A stretch of DNA of 64,000 nucleotides from Cephalopachus bancanus (lineage: Eukaryota; Chordata; Mammalia; Primates; Tarsiidae). The notes beneath the pieces were generated by a model that was given only the letters and a program-made list of their open reading frames with translations, was not told the DNA's origin and made no database searches. Location of the stretch: NCBI GenBank assembly GCA_027257055.1, contig JAPVLO010000523.1:744001-808000 (forward strand), given 5' to 3'. The position numbers and the translations under genes are program-made. This document shows positions 10,686 through 21,652 of this stretch, in pieces; position 1 is the stretch's first letter, and every line of letters begins with the position of its first letter.

Positions 10686-12343
10686 ATAATTTATGGGAGA
10701 AAAAAGATAGCTATGGAATAGAACTGCAAGTCCAGGAAGAAACCCCTACGTCAAGGTTGACTGATTTTGACAAGGGCACCGAGACAATCCCATGGGCATG
10801 AACATTCTCTCCAACTGCGGTGCTAGAACGACTAGGTGGCCCCGTGCAGAGGAGTGAAGCCGACCCCCCACACCACAAGCGGACCCTAGCCCAGGACAGA
10901 CCCTCTGACGTGAAGGTTTGCAACTAGAACCTCTGTTCTGAGCCACAAGCTGCCAGTGCAGAAGGCCCCGCCGCTGAGGCCTGTGGGCTGTGTTTCCATT
11001 TACAGGAAGGGTCTCCCACATGCTACCCATGACCATCAGGTCACCAGATGAGTGGCACACTATCGTCCTATCATTCTCAAGTGCCATTTGAATCCATCAT
11101 CGTCCCAGGGCATCCTGGGAAGCGGAATAGGCGTGTGGGACCCATGGCGCCTCTGGGCATCGCCTGTCTCCCTCTTTCTGAAACGAGCCTCTGTCCGCCC
11201 TGGACGGTTCCCACCCAAGTTGTGATTTCAGGCCACGGTTCTGTCGGACTCTCCCCAGGCCCGGCTGACTGGTGCCGACTTGCAATTACACGGAGATTAG
11301 ACATTTTGAGTGCGAGAGTCCCAGACATGACCCTGAGTCCTCCTGCCTCTCACTGAGCGCACACAACTTGGGGTTGTCATTGCTGGGGATGGTCCCCATG
11401 TCACAAGGTCAATGCTCTCCCTCCAGATGCTCACAGGGAGGATCCCTGAGATGGTGTCTCTGCTCACGTCTCACACTTTCTGTCTGTTACTCATTGTCTC
11501 TAACTGTGTGGACCTACGTCTCTGGCTTGTTCCTTTTGTTAAAAATTTTTTATTTTGGCAATCCCCTGGGGTCCCCTCCCACTGTGGGAGCTTTTCTGTC
11601 CTCTCAATAAATCCTGCTTTCTAAAAAAAAATTATTTTAATGATGTGGGATCCAGTTCAGGGTTTGGTATACAAATGATATTGTACAGGTAAAGTCCTCA
11701 CTTTGGGCTCCACGTCCAGCTTATTCCATCCATTTTAATTTGCTTCTTTCTTTTTCCCAGGAATTATCTGATGTAAAAATTAGCCCTGCTTAGACACAGG
11801 GCTCCTGCTGCAGCCGCTGTGTCCTGGGCCCCATCCCCTCTGCGAATGTTCCCTGCACGAGATGGTCAAGGGTTTCTGCGTGTTTCCCTTGTGCCACGCA
11901 TGTCTCCAGAGATATAGGTCCTTGCAGGGGCCAGAGGGGTTTGAGGGCCAAGATCCAGGTGTGACGTGCTGCCCACTGTGCGTGGGGTCACTGCTGTCCA
12001 CCCTTCTCCGGGGATAGGGCTAGAGAGTACAGGTGGGTGCACGTGTACAGCACCCATGCACACTCACATGCACGTACGCTCACATGGGTCCGTTCATTTG
12101 CCTCCTCTCCATGGGCTGCCTCCTGCCTCCATTCTCCATGGACAACCCCCTTGTCCCCCAGTGCACTCTCTGTCTCCCCTCGGGTCCCGGTTGACTCTGG
12201 CCCCACAGGGCCGGCGAGGCGCCTGTGTCTCATGCCGCAGCTCCCCTGTGACCAATGAGATGAGCCTGGCTGGGAATGGTGGAGGACAGAGTGTCCAGAG
12301 TCTGAGAGTCCCAACCTCAGCACCCAACCTCCTCTGCCCCCAG

Positions 12344-12620
12344 GACAACTTGGGAGGGCCCCTGGTCTGCTGAGTGGATGGCTCCTGGCTGCGGGCGAGC
12401 GTCATGAGCTGGGGTGAGGGCTGTGGCTGCCCTGACTGGCCAGGGGGTCCACGCCAGTGTCCCCGCCTACCTGAGCTGGATCTGCCAGCACATCCTGGCA
12501 TCGGGGCCTCGAGGTCCTGATGGCCGAGACTCCCCCTCCTGGCTGGCTCCTCCTCCCGGGGCCTCCTCCTCCTACTGGTCTCCTGGGTCCTGACAGCCAA
12601 GTGCACGCTGCACCCAGCCT
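12344..12620 (+). pseudogene. TPSG1-like exon 6 relic (P1)
   Basis: Only the last protease exon is readable. After a CCCCAG acceptor it reads DNLGGPLVC, a stop, then VDGSWLRASVMSWGEGCGCP. After further damage comes a hydrophobic tail (RGLLLLLVSWVLTAKC) that matches the gamma-tryptase membrane anchor. The catalytic Ser codon has become TTG (Leu) in the GDSGGP-equivalent motif, and a CAG codon is TGA. No upstream exon with His or Asp motifs could be placed with confidence. It is transcriptionally orphaned and is the tandem partner of P2 in the palindrome arm. Orientation is opposite to the TPSG1 pseudogene at 1.3-2.3 kb. Confidence 0.85.
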
Positions 12621-13084
12621 GGGGTCGAGCTCCCTCCCTGATCTCTGACCCTTGGCTCCCAGCTGCTCCTGGTGGCTGTGGAGGGCCACGGCCACATCCT
12701 GGGCTTGGAGGAGGAAGCTGCTCAGCCTAGTCCCGCCCCAATCCGCTCTCTGGGTGGTCCTGCCTCTTCTTCCCCCCAGAGAAACTGAGGTGCACCTTGT
12801 CCATGCGTGAACCCCTACATCCGCCCCTGCAGGCCCTGTCCTGGCCCTGGAGGTCAGTCCAACCAGGATTCTGGGACTCACTCTGGCAGGTGCAGGAGTG
12901 GGTGGAGAGGCGGAGGCCCCAGACGCCAGCAGCCACAAAGTCCCTGTCCCGGACTCCGCTTGGCACTGCCAGGGGCCCCCTCTGGTGGACATGCAGGGGA
13001 CTGCAGGACTCCGGAGGGCACTGGACTCTGCAGGGGGTGAAAACCCTGTTTGCGGCAGTTACTCTACAGAGTCTTCCACAGGCC

Positions 13085-13200
13085 CTGGGAAAAGTGGACC
13101 AGGGAGGATTGCCGGGTCCAGGAGTTCGAGACCAGCTTGGGCAACATAGCCAGGCCGTGAGATACAGAACCCACCCACAAAAATGCTGCATTTCTCAATG
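13085..13200 (+). repeat. Alu fragment in unit T1
   Basis: A short scrap (GGAGTTCGAGACCAGCTTGG) preserved in unit T2 at 15,150-15,250 and in the right arm. Confidence 0.65.
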
Positions 13201-13704
13201 GCAGCCTTGAATAACTAGAAGATAAACTTGAATGCCAACATCACTGGCTATGGAGTTTTAAAACATCAAACATTAGGAATAAATTTACAGGAAGGTGTGC
13301 AAGGTCTCTACACCAGAATGTGACAACTGGATTCTAAAATGAACAGAAAGTGTGAAGGCCCAGGAGGGCTGAGAAACTCAACCATAACACTGGAACAGGC
13401 GGTGGACTAGAGTCTCTGACGTCGAGGCTTGCCACAGTGCCACGAGACGGAGCCATGGGGCGTGGGGGAGTCTGGGCACAGAGACCCGGGAGGAGGCTGT
13501 GTCTTGGAGGGGCCAGACTGATGGGGGGTAACCAGTGACAACAAGGCATCACTGGTACTGGAAGGCGATTGGCCACCTCTTCGGAAAACAGTGCCAGAAG
13601 AGAACCCCTGGCTTCTGCCTCGCTGCACACACAAAGCCTAATTCCAGTGCGATCTGCCTGAAATGGGGTTGTTCAACCTCTTCTTCTTTTCTTTTCTTCC
13701 TTTT

Positions 13705-14057
13705 TTATTTGGTGGGGGATGACGGGATCTCCCTCTCACCCAGCCTGGAATGCAGTGGTGTGATCATAGCTCACTGCAGCCTCCAACTCCTGGGCTCACA
13801 TAATCCTCCCACTTCAGCATCCCAAACAGCTGGGACTACAAGCACGCACCACCATGTCTGACTAATTAATTTTATTTTACTTATTTTTTGAGTTGGAGTC
13901 TCACTCGGTCGCACAGGCTGGAGTGCAGTGGCACGCTCACAGCAACACGGCCTCGACAAGCTGGGCTCAGGCCATCCTTCCACCTCAGTCTTCCCAGAAG
14001 CTGGAACTACAGGAGCGAGCCACCACGCCTGGTTAACTTTTGATTTGTTGTAGAGAC
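13705..14057 (-). repeat. Two Alu pieces at the outer edge of the left palindrome arm
   Basis: Reverse-strand Alu text (TCATAGCTCACTGCAGCCTC at about 13,766; CAGGCTGGAGTGCAGTGGC at 13,915) ends abruptly at TTGTTGTAGAGACGAG. The similar Alu at 15,960-16,210 continues past this point, so this copy is truncated exactly where palindrome homology begins. Confidence 0.8.
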
Positions 14058-14250
14058 GAGCATGTGCGAGCGCACGTGCCCAGCACCCAGGCACAGCCGC
14101 ACACACACACAGCCGTCTGCACACCCACTGCACACACACATGCTCACGCAGGTCCACCCATCCCCCCTCTCTCGGCAGGGCTGCCTCCTGGCTCCGTCCT
14201 CCAGGCACAACCCCCTCATGCCCCAGCGCCCGCGCTCTCTCCCCTTAGCT

Positions 14251-14294
14251 GTCCTAGCTTGACTCTGACCCCCAAGTCAGAGTCAAGCTGGGAC
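14251..14294. repeat. 19-bp hairpin with 6-nt loop
   Basis: The stem GTCCTAGCTTGACTCTGAC (14,251-14,269) pairs with GTCAGAGTCAAGCTGGGAC (14,276-14,294) with one mismatch and loop CCCCAA. It lies just upstream of the P2 relic and its mirror copy is at 44,356-44,399. Tandem unit T1 lacks it. Confidence 0.85.
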
Positions 14295-14410
14295 ATCGCA
14301 AGCTGCAGCTCCCCCCAGCCAACGATATGAGCCCGGGTGGGTGGTGGAGGCTGGAGTGCCCAGAACCCAGGGGTCCCCACCCTTGGCCCCAGCCCTCACC
14401 TTTGCCCCAG

Positions 14411-14668
14411 GACGACTTGGCAAGGGCCCCTGGTCTGCTGGGTGGACAGCATCGTGAGCTGTGGGGAGGGCTGCGGCTGCCCTTGCCAGCTGGGGGTCTA
14501 CACGGCATCCCCGACTACATGAACTGGATCCGACTGCACATCCCGGCATCAGAGACTCGGAGTCCCGGCGGGCCTCCGCCTCATGACTGACTCCTCCTCT
14601 CAGGCCTCCTCCCTCTGCAGGTCTCCTGCGTCCTGGCCACCCCAAGTGCACACTGCACCGAGCCTGGG
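14411..14668 (+). pseudogene. TPSG1-like exon 6 relic (P2, left arm)
   Basis: After a GCCCCAG acceptor it begins DDL, with the catalytic Ser codon replaced by TTG as in P1, then shifts frame. In another frame it reads PLVCWVD, has a short deletion, and continues IVSCGEGCGCPCQLGVYT before a stop. The downstream anchor-like text is weakly kept. Sharing the Ser-to-Leu change with P1 shows that the T1/T2 tandem duplication came after inactivation. It cannot encode a protease. The mirror copy is at 43,982-44,239 on the minus strand. Confidence 0.85.
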
Positions 14669-15950
14669 GTCATGCTCCCCCCTGACCTCTGACCCTTGGC
14701 CCCCAGCTGCTCCTGGCGGGAGTGGAGGGCCATGGCCACATCCTGGGCCCGGAGAAGGAAGCTGCACAGCCTGGCCCCTGCACCAGCTCGTCCTCTGGGC
14801 TGTCTGTCCTGCCTCTTCTCCCCCCAGGAAAGCTGAGGCACACCTCGTCCATGCGTGAACCCCTCCGCCCGCCCCTGCAGGCCCGTCCCGGCTCTGGAAG
14901 TCGGTCTGACTGGGGCTCTGGGACTTACTCTGGCAGGTGCAGGGGTGGGCAGGGAGGCTAAGCCCTGGGGACTCCAGGTGGCCGCGAAGCCCCTGCCCCG
15001 GGTCCGCTTGGCACAGCCTCGGGCCCCCTCTGGTGGATTTGCGGGGAACTGCAGCGCTCCAGAGGGCGCTGGACTTTGTGGGGGGTGAAAATCCTGTTTG
15101 TGGCGGTTGCTACACAGAGATCCAGAGGCTTCCACAGGCCCTGGGAGAAGTGGACCAGTGAGGATTGCTGAGCCCAGCAGTTCGAGACCAGCCTGGGCAA
15201 CACAGCCAGGCTGTGGATACAGAACCCACCCACAAACATGCTGCATTTCTTAATGGCAGCCACGAACAACTGGAAAATAAACCTGAATGTCATCACTGGC
15301 TATGGAGTTTTAAAACATCAGACAAGCTTTGCGCAGTGGCTGTATCAAAGGCAAGGAGGTTTATCTGAGGCACGATTATTTCTAGTTGAAAACGTTTCCC
15401 AATACTCCGCTATGATGACTTGAAATATAGTCAGCATTGGCAATTTTTGACAGTCTCTACGGAGACTGAGTTTTGTTGGCTAAAAAACACTGAGAATAAA
15501 TTACCAGTTTGTGCTTTTAAAAATAATAAAATAAAAATTTACAGGAAAGTGTGCAAAGTCTCGACACCAGAAATCGACAACCAGATTCTAAAATTAACAG
15601 GAAGTGTGAAGACCCAGGAGGGTTGAGATACTCAGCTGTAAGGCCAGAGTGATGGCCTCAAGTCTCCAACATCAAGACTTGCCATAGTGCTCGGAGATGG
15701 AGCGGTGGGGCCTGGAGGAGACCAGGCACAGAGACACAGGAGGAGGCCGTGTCTCGGCAGGGCCAGACTTCAGGGGTAACCAGTGACAACAAGGCATCGC
15801 TGGCACTGGAAGGTGAGTGGCCTCTTCGGGGAACAGGGGCAGGAGTGAACCTCTGACTCCGGCCTCGCTCTGCTCACAAAGCCTAATTCCAGTGCAACCT
15901 GCCCGAACGGGGTTGTTCAAACTCTTCTTCTTTTCTTTTCTTCCCTTTTT
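14669..15950. other. Unit T2 downstream DNA, no gene
   Basis: Homologous to 12,620-13,690. It holds an Alu scrap (15,150-15,250) and an A/T-rich insert (15,320-15,600) that unit T1 lacks. Confidence 0.55.
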
Positions 15951-16342
15951 ATTTGGGGGGGGGAGGGTCTGCTATCACCCTGGCTGAAATGCAGTGGTGC
16001 GATTATACCTCACTGCAGCCTCCAACTGCCAGGCTCATGGCTGGGAATACAGACGCGAGCCACCACGCCTGGTTAACGTTTTGATTCGTTGTAGAGACGA
16101 GGTCTCACCAAGTTGCCCGGCTGGTCTTGAACTCCTGGGCTCAGGCAATTCTCTCGCCTTGGCCTCCCAAAGTGCTGAGACTATAGGCTTGAGCCTCTGT
16201 GCCCCGGCCCTAATTTTCTTATTTTAGAGATGAAGTCTCACTATGCTGCCCAGGCTGGTCTTGAACTCCTGGCCTCCAGTGATCCTCCTGTCTCAGCCTC
16301 CCAAAATGCTGGAGTTACAGGAACAAAGCACCTTTCCCAGCC
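15951..16342 (-). repeat. Alu pair, left arm
   Basis: Two reverse-strand Alu sections: 15,951-16,209, with the linker complement (TTGATTCGTTGTAGAGACG), and 16,210-16,342 (TATGCTGCCCAGGCTGGTCT). They mirror 42,308-42,697. Confidence 0.85.
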
Positions 16343-17330
16343 AACACACTAAAACTCTAAAGCTTCTGGAACAAAACAGGAGAACATCTTATCATCATTA
16401 CAGTAGAATACTACTCAGTGATTAAAAGGAGTGAACAATACATGCACACCACGGCCTGGAAGAATCTCAAAACCATTACCCCGGTGAAAGAGTCAGAGGA
16501 AAGGCAGCAAGATCCCAACTCCAGGACGTTCTAGAGGCAGCGAAACCAACCATGTGATCAAAAATGGCAGCAGGGTGGAGGCGAGGCGCTGACCTGAGCC
16601 AGGAGGGAGCATCCGAAGGTGATGGCGATGTTCTGGGTCTTGCTCTGGGCTGTGGTCACACTGGTTTTACAGTCGTCAAAACTCACGGAGCTGGGCGTGA
16701 CCACTCCTGTGCCTGCTGTCGTATGTGGTTTTCTCTCAATCAAAAGCATACGTGTCCAGACTCCGGGTTCCTGCTCTGATCTGTGAGGCGCCGGGAGGGC
16801 ATCGCCCCCATCCCCGCCACAGAAACAGCACGCTGAGCTAGTGGACCTCCAGCTGCAGGTCGCGGCACACCACTACCACGCTGGAGGGCCAGGTAGCTGT
16901 GGACGGTCACCGAGAACACAGGAAAACAGCAGGTGATGTGCAGCAATGACCATTCCCGGCCTGGAGGACAGCACAGTCCTGCACGAGCCTCCACACTTCA
17001 AGAGTGTCCAGCAAAATCCAGCACAACCCAGGACAAGCACTCCCGGCCAGCTCAGCGAGAGGGACTTCCTTAACTGCAAAGAGCACCTGCTCAAAACCCA
17101 CCGTGGGCACCACACTCATCAAGGAGGAACCAGAGGCTCTTCCCTTGAGATTGAGAGCAAGGCAAGGGCGCTCCCTCTCGCCGTGTCTCTCCACGTCGTG
17201 CCTGCATCCTGGGGACACGGCAGGTCACAGCAAGGAAGTAAAAGAGATGGAGATGGGGAGGAACAGATGGAATCGTCTCTGCTGGAAGATGGCATTATTG
17301 TCTATCAGGAAAACCCCCGAGGATAGGCAA
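16343..17330 (+). mobile_element. Decayed L1 3'-region sequence, left arm
   Basis: 16,343-16,560 has L1-like text (AGTAGAATACTACTCAGTGA) and 16,600-16,790 resembles an old L1 3'UTR. The remainder to 17,330 is unassigned. No intact ORF. Confidence 0.5.
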
Positions 17331-18285
17331 AATCAGTAGACATATTCCTGGAACCATTCATTAAGCTGTTAAAGCAAGGCAGCAGGCCGGATGGTGACTA
17401 TTAAAAGTTAGTCGTGTTCCCATAGACCAGCCATGAGAGGTTGGAATTGGAAATAAAAGACACAATACCACTTACATCAGCACCCAAAAAGGAAGCGCTT
17501 AGGAACAGAGCTAACAGAACAGTGCAGGATGCGGCACATGATACAACTCACTGAAAAGTCAAAGGTTCGAATAAGAGGGTTGGCATCCCATGTTCATGGA
17601 CAGGAAGGCTCACTACGATGTCGGTTCTTCCCAGCTTGATCTACAGATCTGGCACAGTCTACATCAGAAGCCCAGCAAGTCGTTTTATGGCTGTCAGCAC
17701 ACCAACTCTCAAGTGCATCCGGAGAGGCGGAAGGCATAGAATAGCCCACCATCACTGCAGGAGAAGGACAAGTCGGAGGACTGGCAGGCGATGTGCAACT
17801 TTAAAACTTAATAGGAAGCCGTGGCCATGTTGGCAAAAGAATAGGCAATTGTACCTGTGGAACAGAATCCAGAGTCTGTGAACAGACCCGCACACATACA
17901 GCCAATGGTGCGCTGACAAAGGAACAGAGGCAATTCGACGGAGAAGTGTGTGGACGTCCACATGCAACCAACAAATCAGTCTAGACATGGACTGTTCACA
18001 AGACTTGGCTCAAAATGCAACACAGATCTAAATGCAACACTATAAAACTCTGCAAGATAGCAGCAGAACATCAGGATAACCCTGAGTTTTAGATACAACA
18101 CCAAAAGCATGAAGCAGGAAAGAAAAAAAAAACCTGATGTTTAACTTCATTCAAACTAAAGACCTTTGCTCTGCACGAGACGCTGTTAAGAGGAGGAAAA
18201 GAAAAATCACAGACTGGGAGACGACAGCTGCAAAACTCAGACCCAGTAAAGAACTGGAATCCAAAACTCACCTAAAACTCACCTC
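17331..18285 (+). mobile_element. Old L1 ORF2 remnant, 5' part, left arm
   Basis: Text such as GGAAGGCTCACTACGATGTC and the following ORF2-like region fits a degraded L1 with many frameshifts. It resumes at 18,596 after an Alu insertion. Confidence 0.7.
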
Positions 18286-18590
18286 CCCCTTTTTATTATG
18301 ATTCAAGACAGGGTTTTCCTCTGTTGCTCAGGCTGAAATGCAGTGGTACAATCATAGCTCACAGCAGCCTGGAACTCCTGGGCTAAAGAGATCCTCCTGC
18401 CTCAGCCTCCCGAGTAGAAGGGACTACAGGCATGAGTCAACACAGCTAACATTAAAATTTCCTTTTGTAGAGACAGAGTCTTGCTACATTGCCCAAGGTG
18501 GTCTTGAACTTTTGGCCTCAAGCAATCCTCCTGCCTCGGCCTCCCAAAGCCCTGGGATTTCAAGCCTGAGTCACTGCACCCAACCCCCAA
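18286..18590 (-). repeat. Alu in the L1 remnant, left arm
   Basis: A full-length reverse Alu (CAATCATAGCTCACAGCAGC; GCCTCGGCCTCCCAAAGCCC). Mirror copy at 40,058-40,362. Confidence 0.9.
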
Positions 18591-18595
18591 AACTA

Positions 18596-19680
18596 TTAGA
18601 AGTCAACATTAAGAGAACAAGCAGCCCAATTAAAAAATAGGCAAAAGACCTGAACAGACACTTCACCAGAGAAGACATACAGATAGTAAAGAGGCATATG
18701 AAGACACGCTTGGCGTCTCATGCTGTTAAGGAACTGCAAAATGACAAGGAGACACCACTGTACAGCCTTTGGGTAGCCTGAAATCCCCCAAACTGATAAC
18801 AGCAAATGCTGACGAGGACGTGGGGCAACAGGAATGCTCATTCACTGCCGATGAGAAAGCAAAAAGGTTCAGCCGCTTTGGAAGACAGCTAGGCAGGTCT
18901 TCACAAAGCTGGACATCTATTCACCGTGTAGTCCAGCAACTGTGCTCCTGGGCATTTATTCACCGTGTAGTCTTCACAAAGCTGGACATCTATTCACCGT
19001 GCAGTCCAGCAACTGTGCTCCTGGACATCTATTCACCGTGTAGTCCAGCAACTGTGCTCCTGGGCATTTATTTACCCAAAGGGTTGAAAATGTTTTGCCA
19101 TACAAAAGCCTGCACACGGATGTTTGTGGCATCTTTATTCTTAACTGCTAAAACCTTGAAGCAACCAAGATGTTCTTCCAAAGATGAATGGACACGCAAA
19201 CTGTGGAACGTCTGTGCCATGGGCTATGACTCAGCTGTAAAGAGAAATAAGCTCTCGAGCCATGGCAGCACCTCGAGGAAACTTCCTTGCACATCGCTCA
19301 GGCCAAGGTGCCAGTCTGAGAAAGTTGTACCCCACATTGTTCCAGGGACACGGCATGCCGGGGGCTGACAGAGGGAGAGTCGGTGGACACAGGGGGCTTA
19401 GGGCAGTGAAACACTTTTGTTTGGTCCTTCATGGTGGATACATGACCCTGTACACTTGCCACAGCCCACAGAAAGTGCAGCCCTCAGAGTGGGCCCGTGT
19501 TGAGCCATGGACCTTGGTTGATAATAGGTATTGATGTTGGTTCACCAGCTGCTACAATGTCCCACAGTAACACAAGGTGTTCATGACCAAGGAAATTCTG
19601 TGGGTGGGGGGGGATGGTGGGGGATGGGAGCGGGAATGGGAGCCCTCTGTCCTATCTGCCCAATTGTTGGTAAATTTAAA
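18596..19680 (+). mobile_element. Old L1 ORF2 and 3' remnant, left arm
   Basis: It contains the recognisable ORF2 C-terminal text (FCHTKACTRMFVASLFLTAK, 19,093-19,152), followed by a decayed 3' region ending before the Alu at 19,688. An internal minisatellite expansion lies at 18,900-19,080. Confidence 0.75.
18900..19080 (+). repeat. Minisatellite inside the L1 remnant, left arm
   Basis: Four to five imperfect units built from GGACATCTATTCACCGTGTA and TCCAGCAACTGTGCTCCTGG. It mirrors about 39,568-39,748. Confidence 0.85.
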
Positions 19681-19687
19681 ACCACTC

Positions 19688-19962
19688 TGAAGGCTGCCAA
19701 CACTTCGGGAGACTGAGGCAGGAGGATGACGTGAGACCCGCAGTTTGAGACCAGCCTGGGCAACACAGTGAGACCATCGTCTCCTACAGAAAATTTAGAA
19801 ATTAGCCAGGCATGATGGTGCCACCTGTAGGCTCATCTACTTGGGAGGCTGAGGCATGAGGATCATTTGAGTCCAGGAGTTCGAGGCTGCAGCGAGCTAG
19901 AATAGCACCACTGCACTCCAGCCTGGGCGATGGAGAGAGACCTCATCTCTGAAAACAAAGAC
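19688..19962 (+). repeat. Alu, left arm
   Basis: A forward Alu with both monomers (GACCAGCCTGGGCAACACAG; CACTGCACTCCAGCCTGGGC). Mirror copy at 38,686-38,960. Confidence 0.9.
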
Positions 19963-20391
19963 CAGAATACCAGTGCGCTACAAAGTTGACTAATCATTTT
20001 CAAAAACCACATGGCCTCACGTGTAACTTCATCTCACAGAGGTTTCTTTTACCCCCCTCCCTGCGCCCCGCCCTGCTTTGGGTTACTGCAGGATGTGTCT
20101 ACTTCCACACATTCGGTAAACCACACAGTGAACTGTCCTGTTTCTGCCGCTGCTGCTTTAAGCCGTTGAGTCTTTCTGAATTTTGGGAAAGAGGCATCTG
20201 CTCCCACGGGTGCTGCATTTCCCCCCGCAAGGCTTGTCTCCCTGGGTTCAGGTCTGGATTTCTGCCTCTTGTTGCTTTCTCTGCCTGCACAACTTCCCTT
20301 CACGCTTCCTGCAGTGCCGACACGCCGGACCTCAGGGTTTGTCTGACTGGAAGAGTCTTTGTGTCGCCTTCCATTTTCTTTGGTGTTTACG
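19963..20391. other. No gene recognised, left arm
   Basis: Unique-looking sequence between Alus. The overlapping ORFs on both strands match nothing that I know. Confidence 0.45.
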
Positions 20392-20530
20392 GTCGGGGCC
20401 TCACTGTTGCCCAGGCTGGAGGGCAGTGGCACACTCAGAGTCCCTGCAGCCTGGGCCTCTGTGCTCAGGCAATCCTCTCACCTCCACCTCCCACAGTGCT
20501 GGGATGACAGACATGAGCCCCTGAGCCCCG
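20392..20530 (-). repeat. Alu monomer, left arm
   Basis: A single reverse monomer (CACTGTTGCCCAGGCTGGAG through CCCACAGTGCTGGGATGACA). Mirror copy at about 38,118-38,256. Confidence 0.85.
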
Positions 20531-20985
20531 CACCTCCATTGTTTGGAAGGTACTTCCACTGGGCGCACTCATCTATGCTGGCAGTCTGCTCAACACACTA
20601 GCACCCTGGCCCCCCGGCGCGGGCCTCCCCAGCTCCTGCCTCCACCCCCGGAAGCACAGCGCTCTCTGTCCCTGGCTGAGCACTCGTGGGGCACCCTGGC
20701 ACACTTTTCCCTGGGTCTGTTCTGCGGGGTTTGCTGGAACAACTGCTGTTCCAGCTGTCAGTCGCTCTCTGCCGCTCTGTGGCTCCCTCCTGCTTCCCTC
20801 GAGGGACCCTGTCGCATGGAGACTGTGTGGCAGCTCTGGGTGTCGGCGACGCCAGCCTGTTCTGTCTGTTGTCTCCATGCTGCGGCTTGCTTAGTTTCTC
20901 TACTGTCCTTGATCTTTGAGTTCTGCTCCTTTGCCCTCCCTAACCTGCTGATGACCCCGCTCCATATGCACAGTGTTTCATTTAG
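20531..20985. other. No gene recognised, left arm
   Basis: GC-rich stretch with a 170-codon ORF that runs on into the neighbouring Alu. It shows no domain and I do not call it a gene. Confidence 0.45.
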
Positions 20986-21258
20986 ATTTTTTTTTCCAGA
21001 GACAGGGTTCTCGCTCTGTCACCCAGGATGGAATGCAGTTCACCGCAGCCTTTAACTCCTGGGCTCAAGTGATCCTCCTGCCTCACCAGCTGGGACTACT
21101 GGTGTGCACCATCATGCCAGGCTAATTTTAAAATTTTCTGTAGAGATGAGGTCTCACTATGTTGCCCAGGCTGGTCTCAAACTCCTGGCCTCAGACAGTC
21201 CTCCTGCCACAGCCTCCCAAAGCACTAGGATTGCAGGCATGAACCACCAGGTCTGGCC
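20986..21258 (-). repeat. Alu, left arm
   Basis: A reverse Alu (CTCGCTCTGTCACCCAGGAT; TCACTATGTTGCCCAGGCTG). Mirror copy at 37,390-37,662. Confidence 0.9.
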
Positions 21259-21375
21259 TGTCTAAACCGTGTCTGATGATCTGTTGCTTTGGGCTTTTTC
21301 TTAAAAAAAATAAACCCAGCTTTACCGAGATGGAATTCACATACCACATGACTCACCCATTCAAAGCGTACAGTT

Positions 21376-21652
21376 CAGCTGGGTGCAGCGGCTCATGCCT
21401 AAATCCCAGCACTGTGGGAGGCCAAGGTGGGAGGATTGTTTGAGCTTGGGCAACATAGCAAGACCCCGTCTCTACAAAAAAAAAACAACAACAAACTTAA
21501 AAGTGAGCGTGACATGGTGGCGTGTGCCTGTGGTCCCAGTTACTCAAGAGGCTGAGGCTGAAGGATCGCCTGAGCCCAGAAGGTGGAGGCTACAGTAGCC
21601 ACGATGGCGGTACTGCACTCCAGTCTGGGTGACAGAGTGACTCAGACTCAAG
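21376..21652 (+). repeat. Alu, left arm
   Basis: A forward Alu starting GCTGGGTGCAGCGGCTCATG, with a poly-A linker. The short preceding piece (21,300-21,370, CACATACCACATGACTCACC) looks like an old L1 scrap. Mirror copy at 36,996-37,272. Confidence 0.9.

Larger units (their letters stand above)
10201..12002 (+). repeat. Block A (left copy of an older inverted duplication)
   Basis: This block is the diverged reverse complement of about 44,592-46,400. Both carry an L1 ORF2 fragment (near 10,440 and 46,130) interrupted by an Alu monomer (10,560-10,680; 45,895-46,010). Both also hold a segment around CACCCAAGTTGTGATTTCAG and an L1 3'-end piece (11,630-11,700; 44,930-45,000). Shared insertions show that they descend from one ancestral block. 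Confidence 0.8.
12003..13690 (+). repeat. Tandem unit T1 (diverged copy of 14,060-15,950)
   Basis: The unit holds the P1 TPSG1-like fragment and downstream DNA. It recurs with the same order just inside the palindrome arm: GCACGTGT near the start, then the exon 6 relic, then CCATGCGTGAACCCC, a short Alu-like scrap (13,085-13,200; 15,150-15,250) and the TTCTTCTTTTCTTTTC tract (13,680; 15,924). The two units are adjacent, separated only by Alu sequence. Confidence 0.75.
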
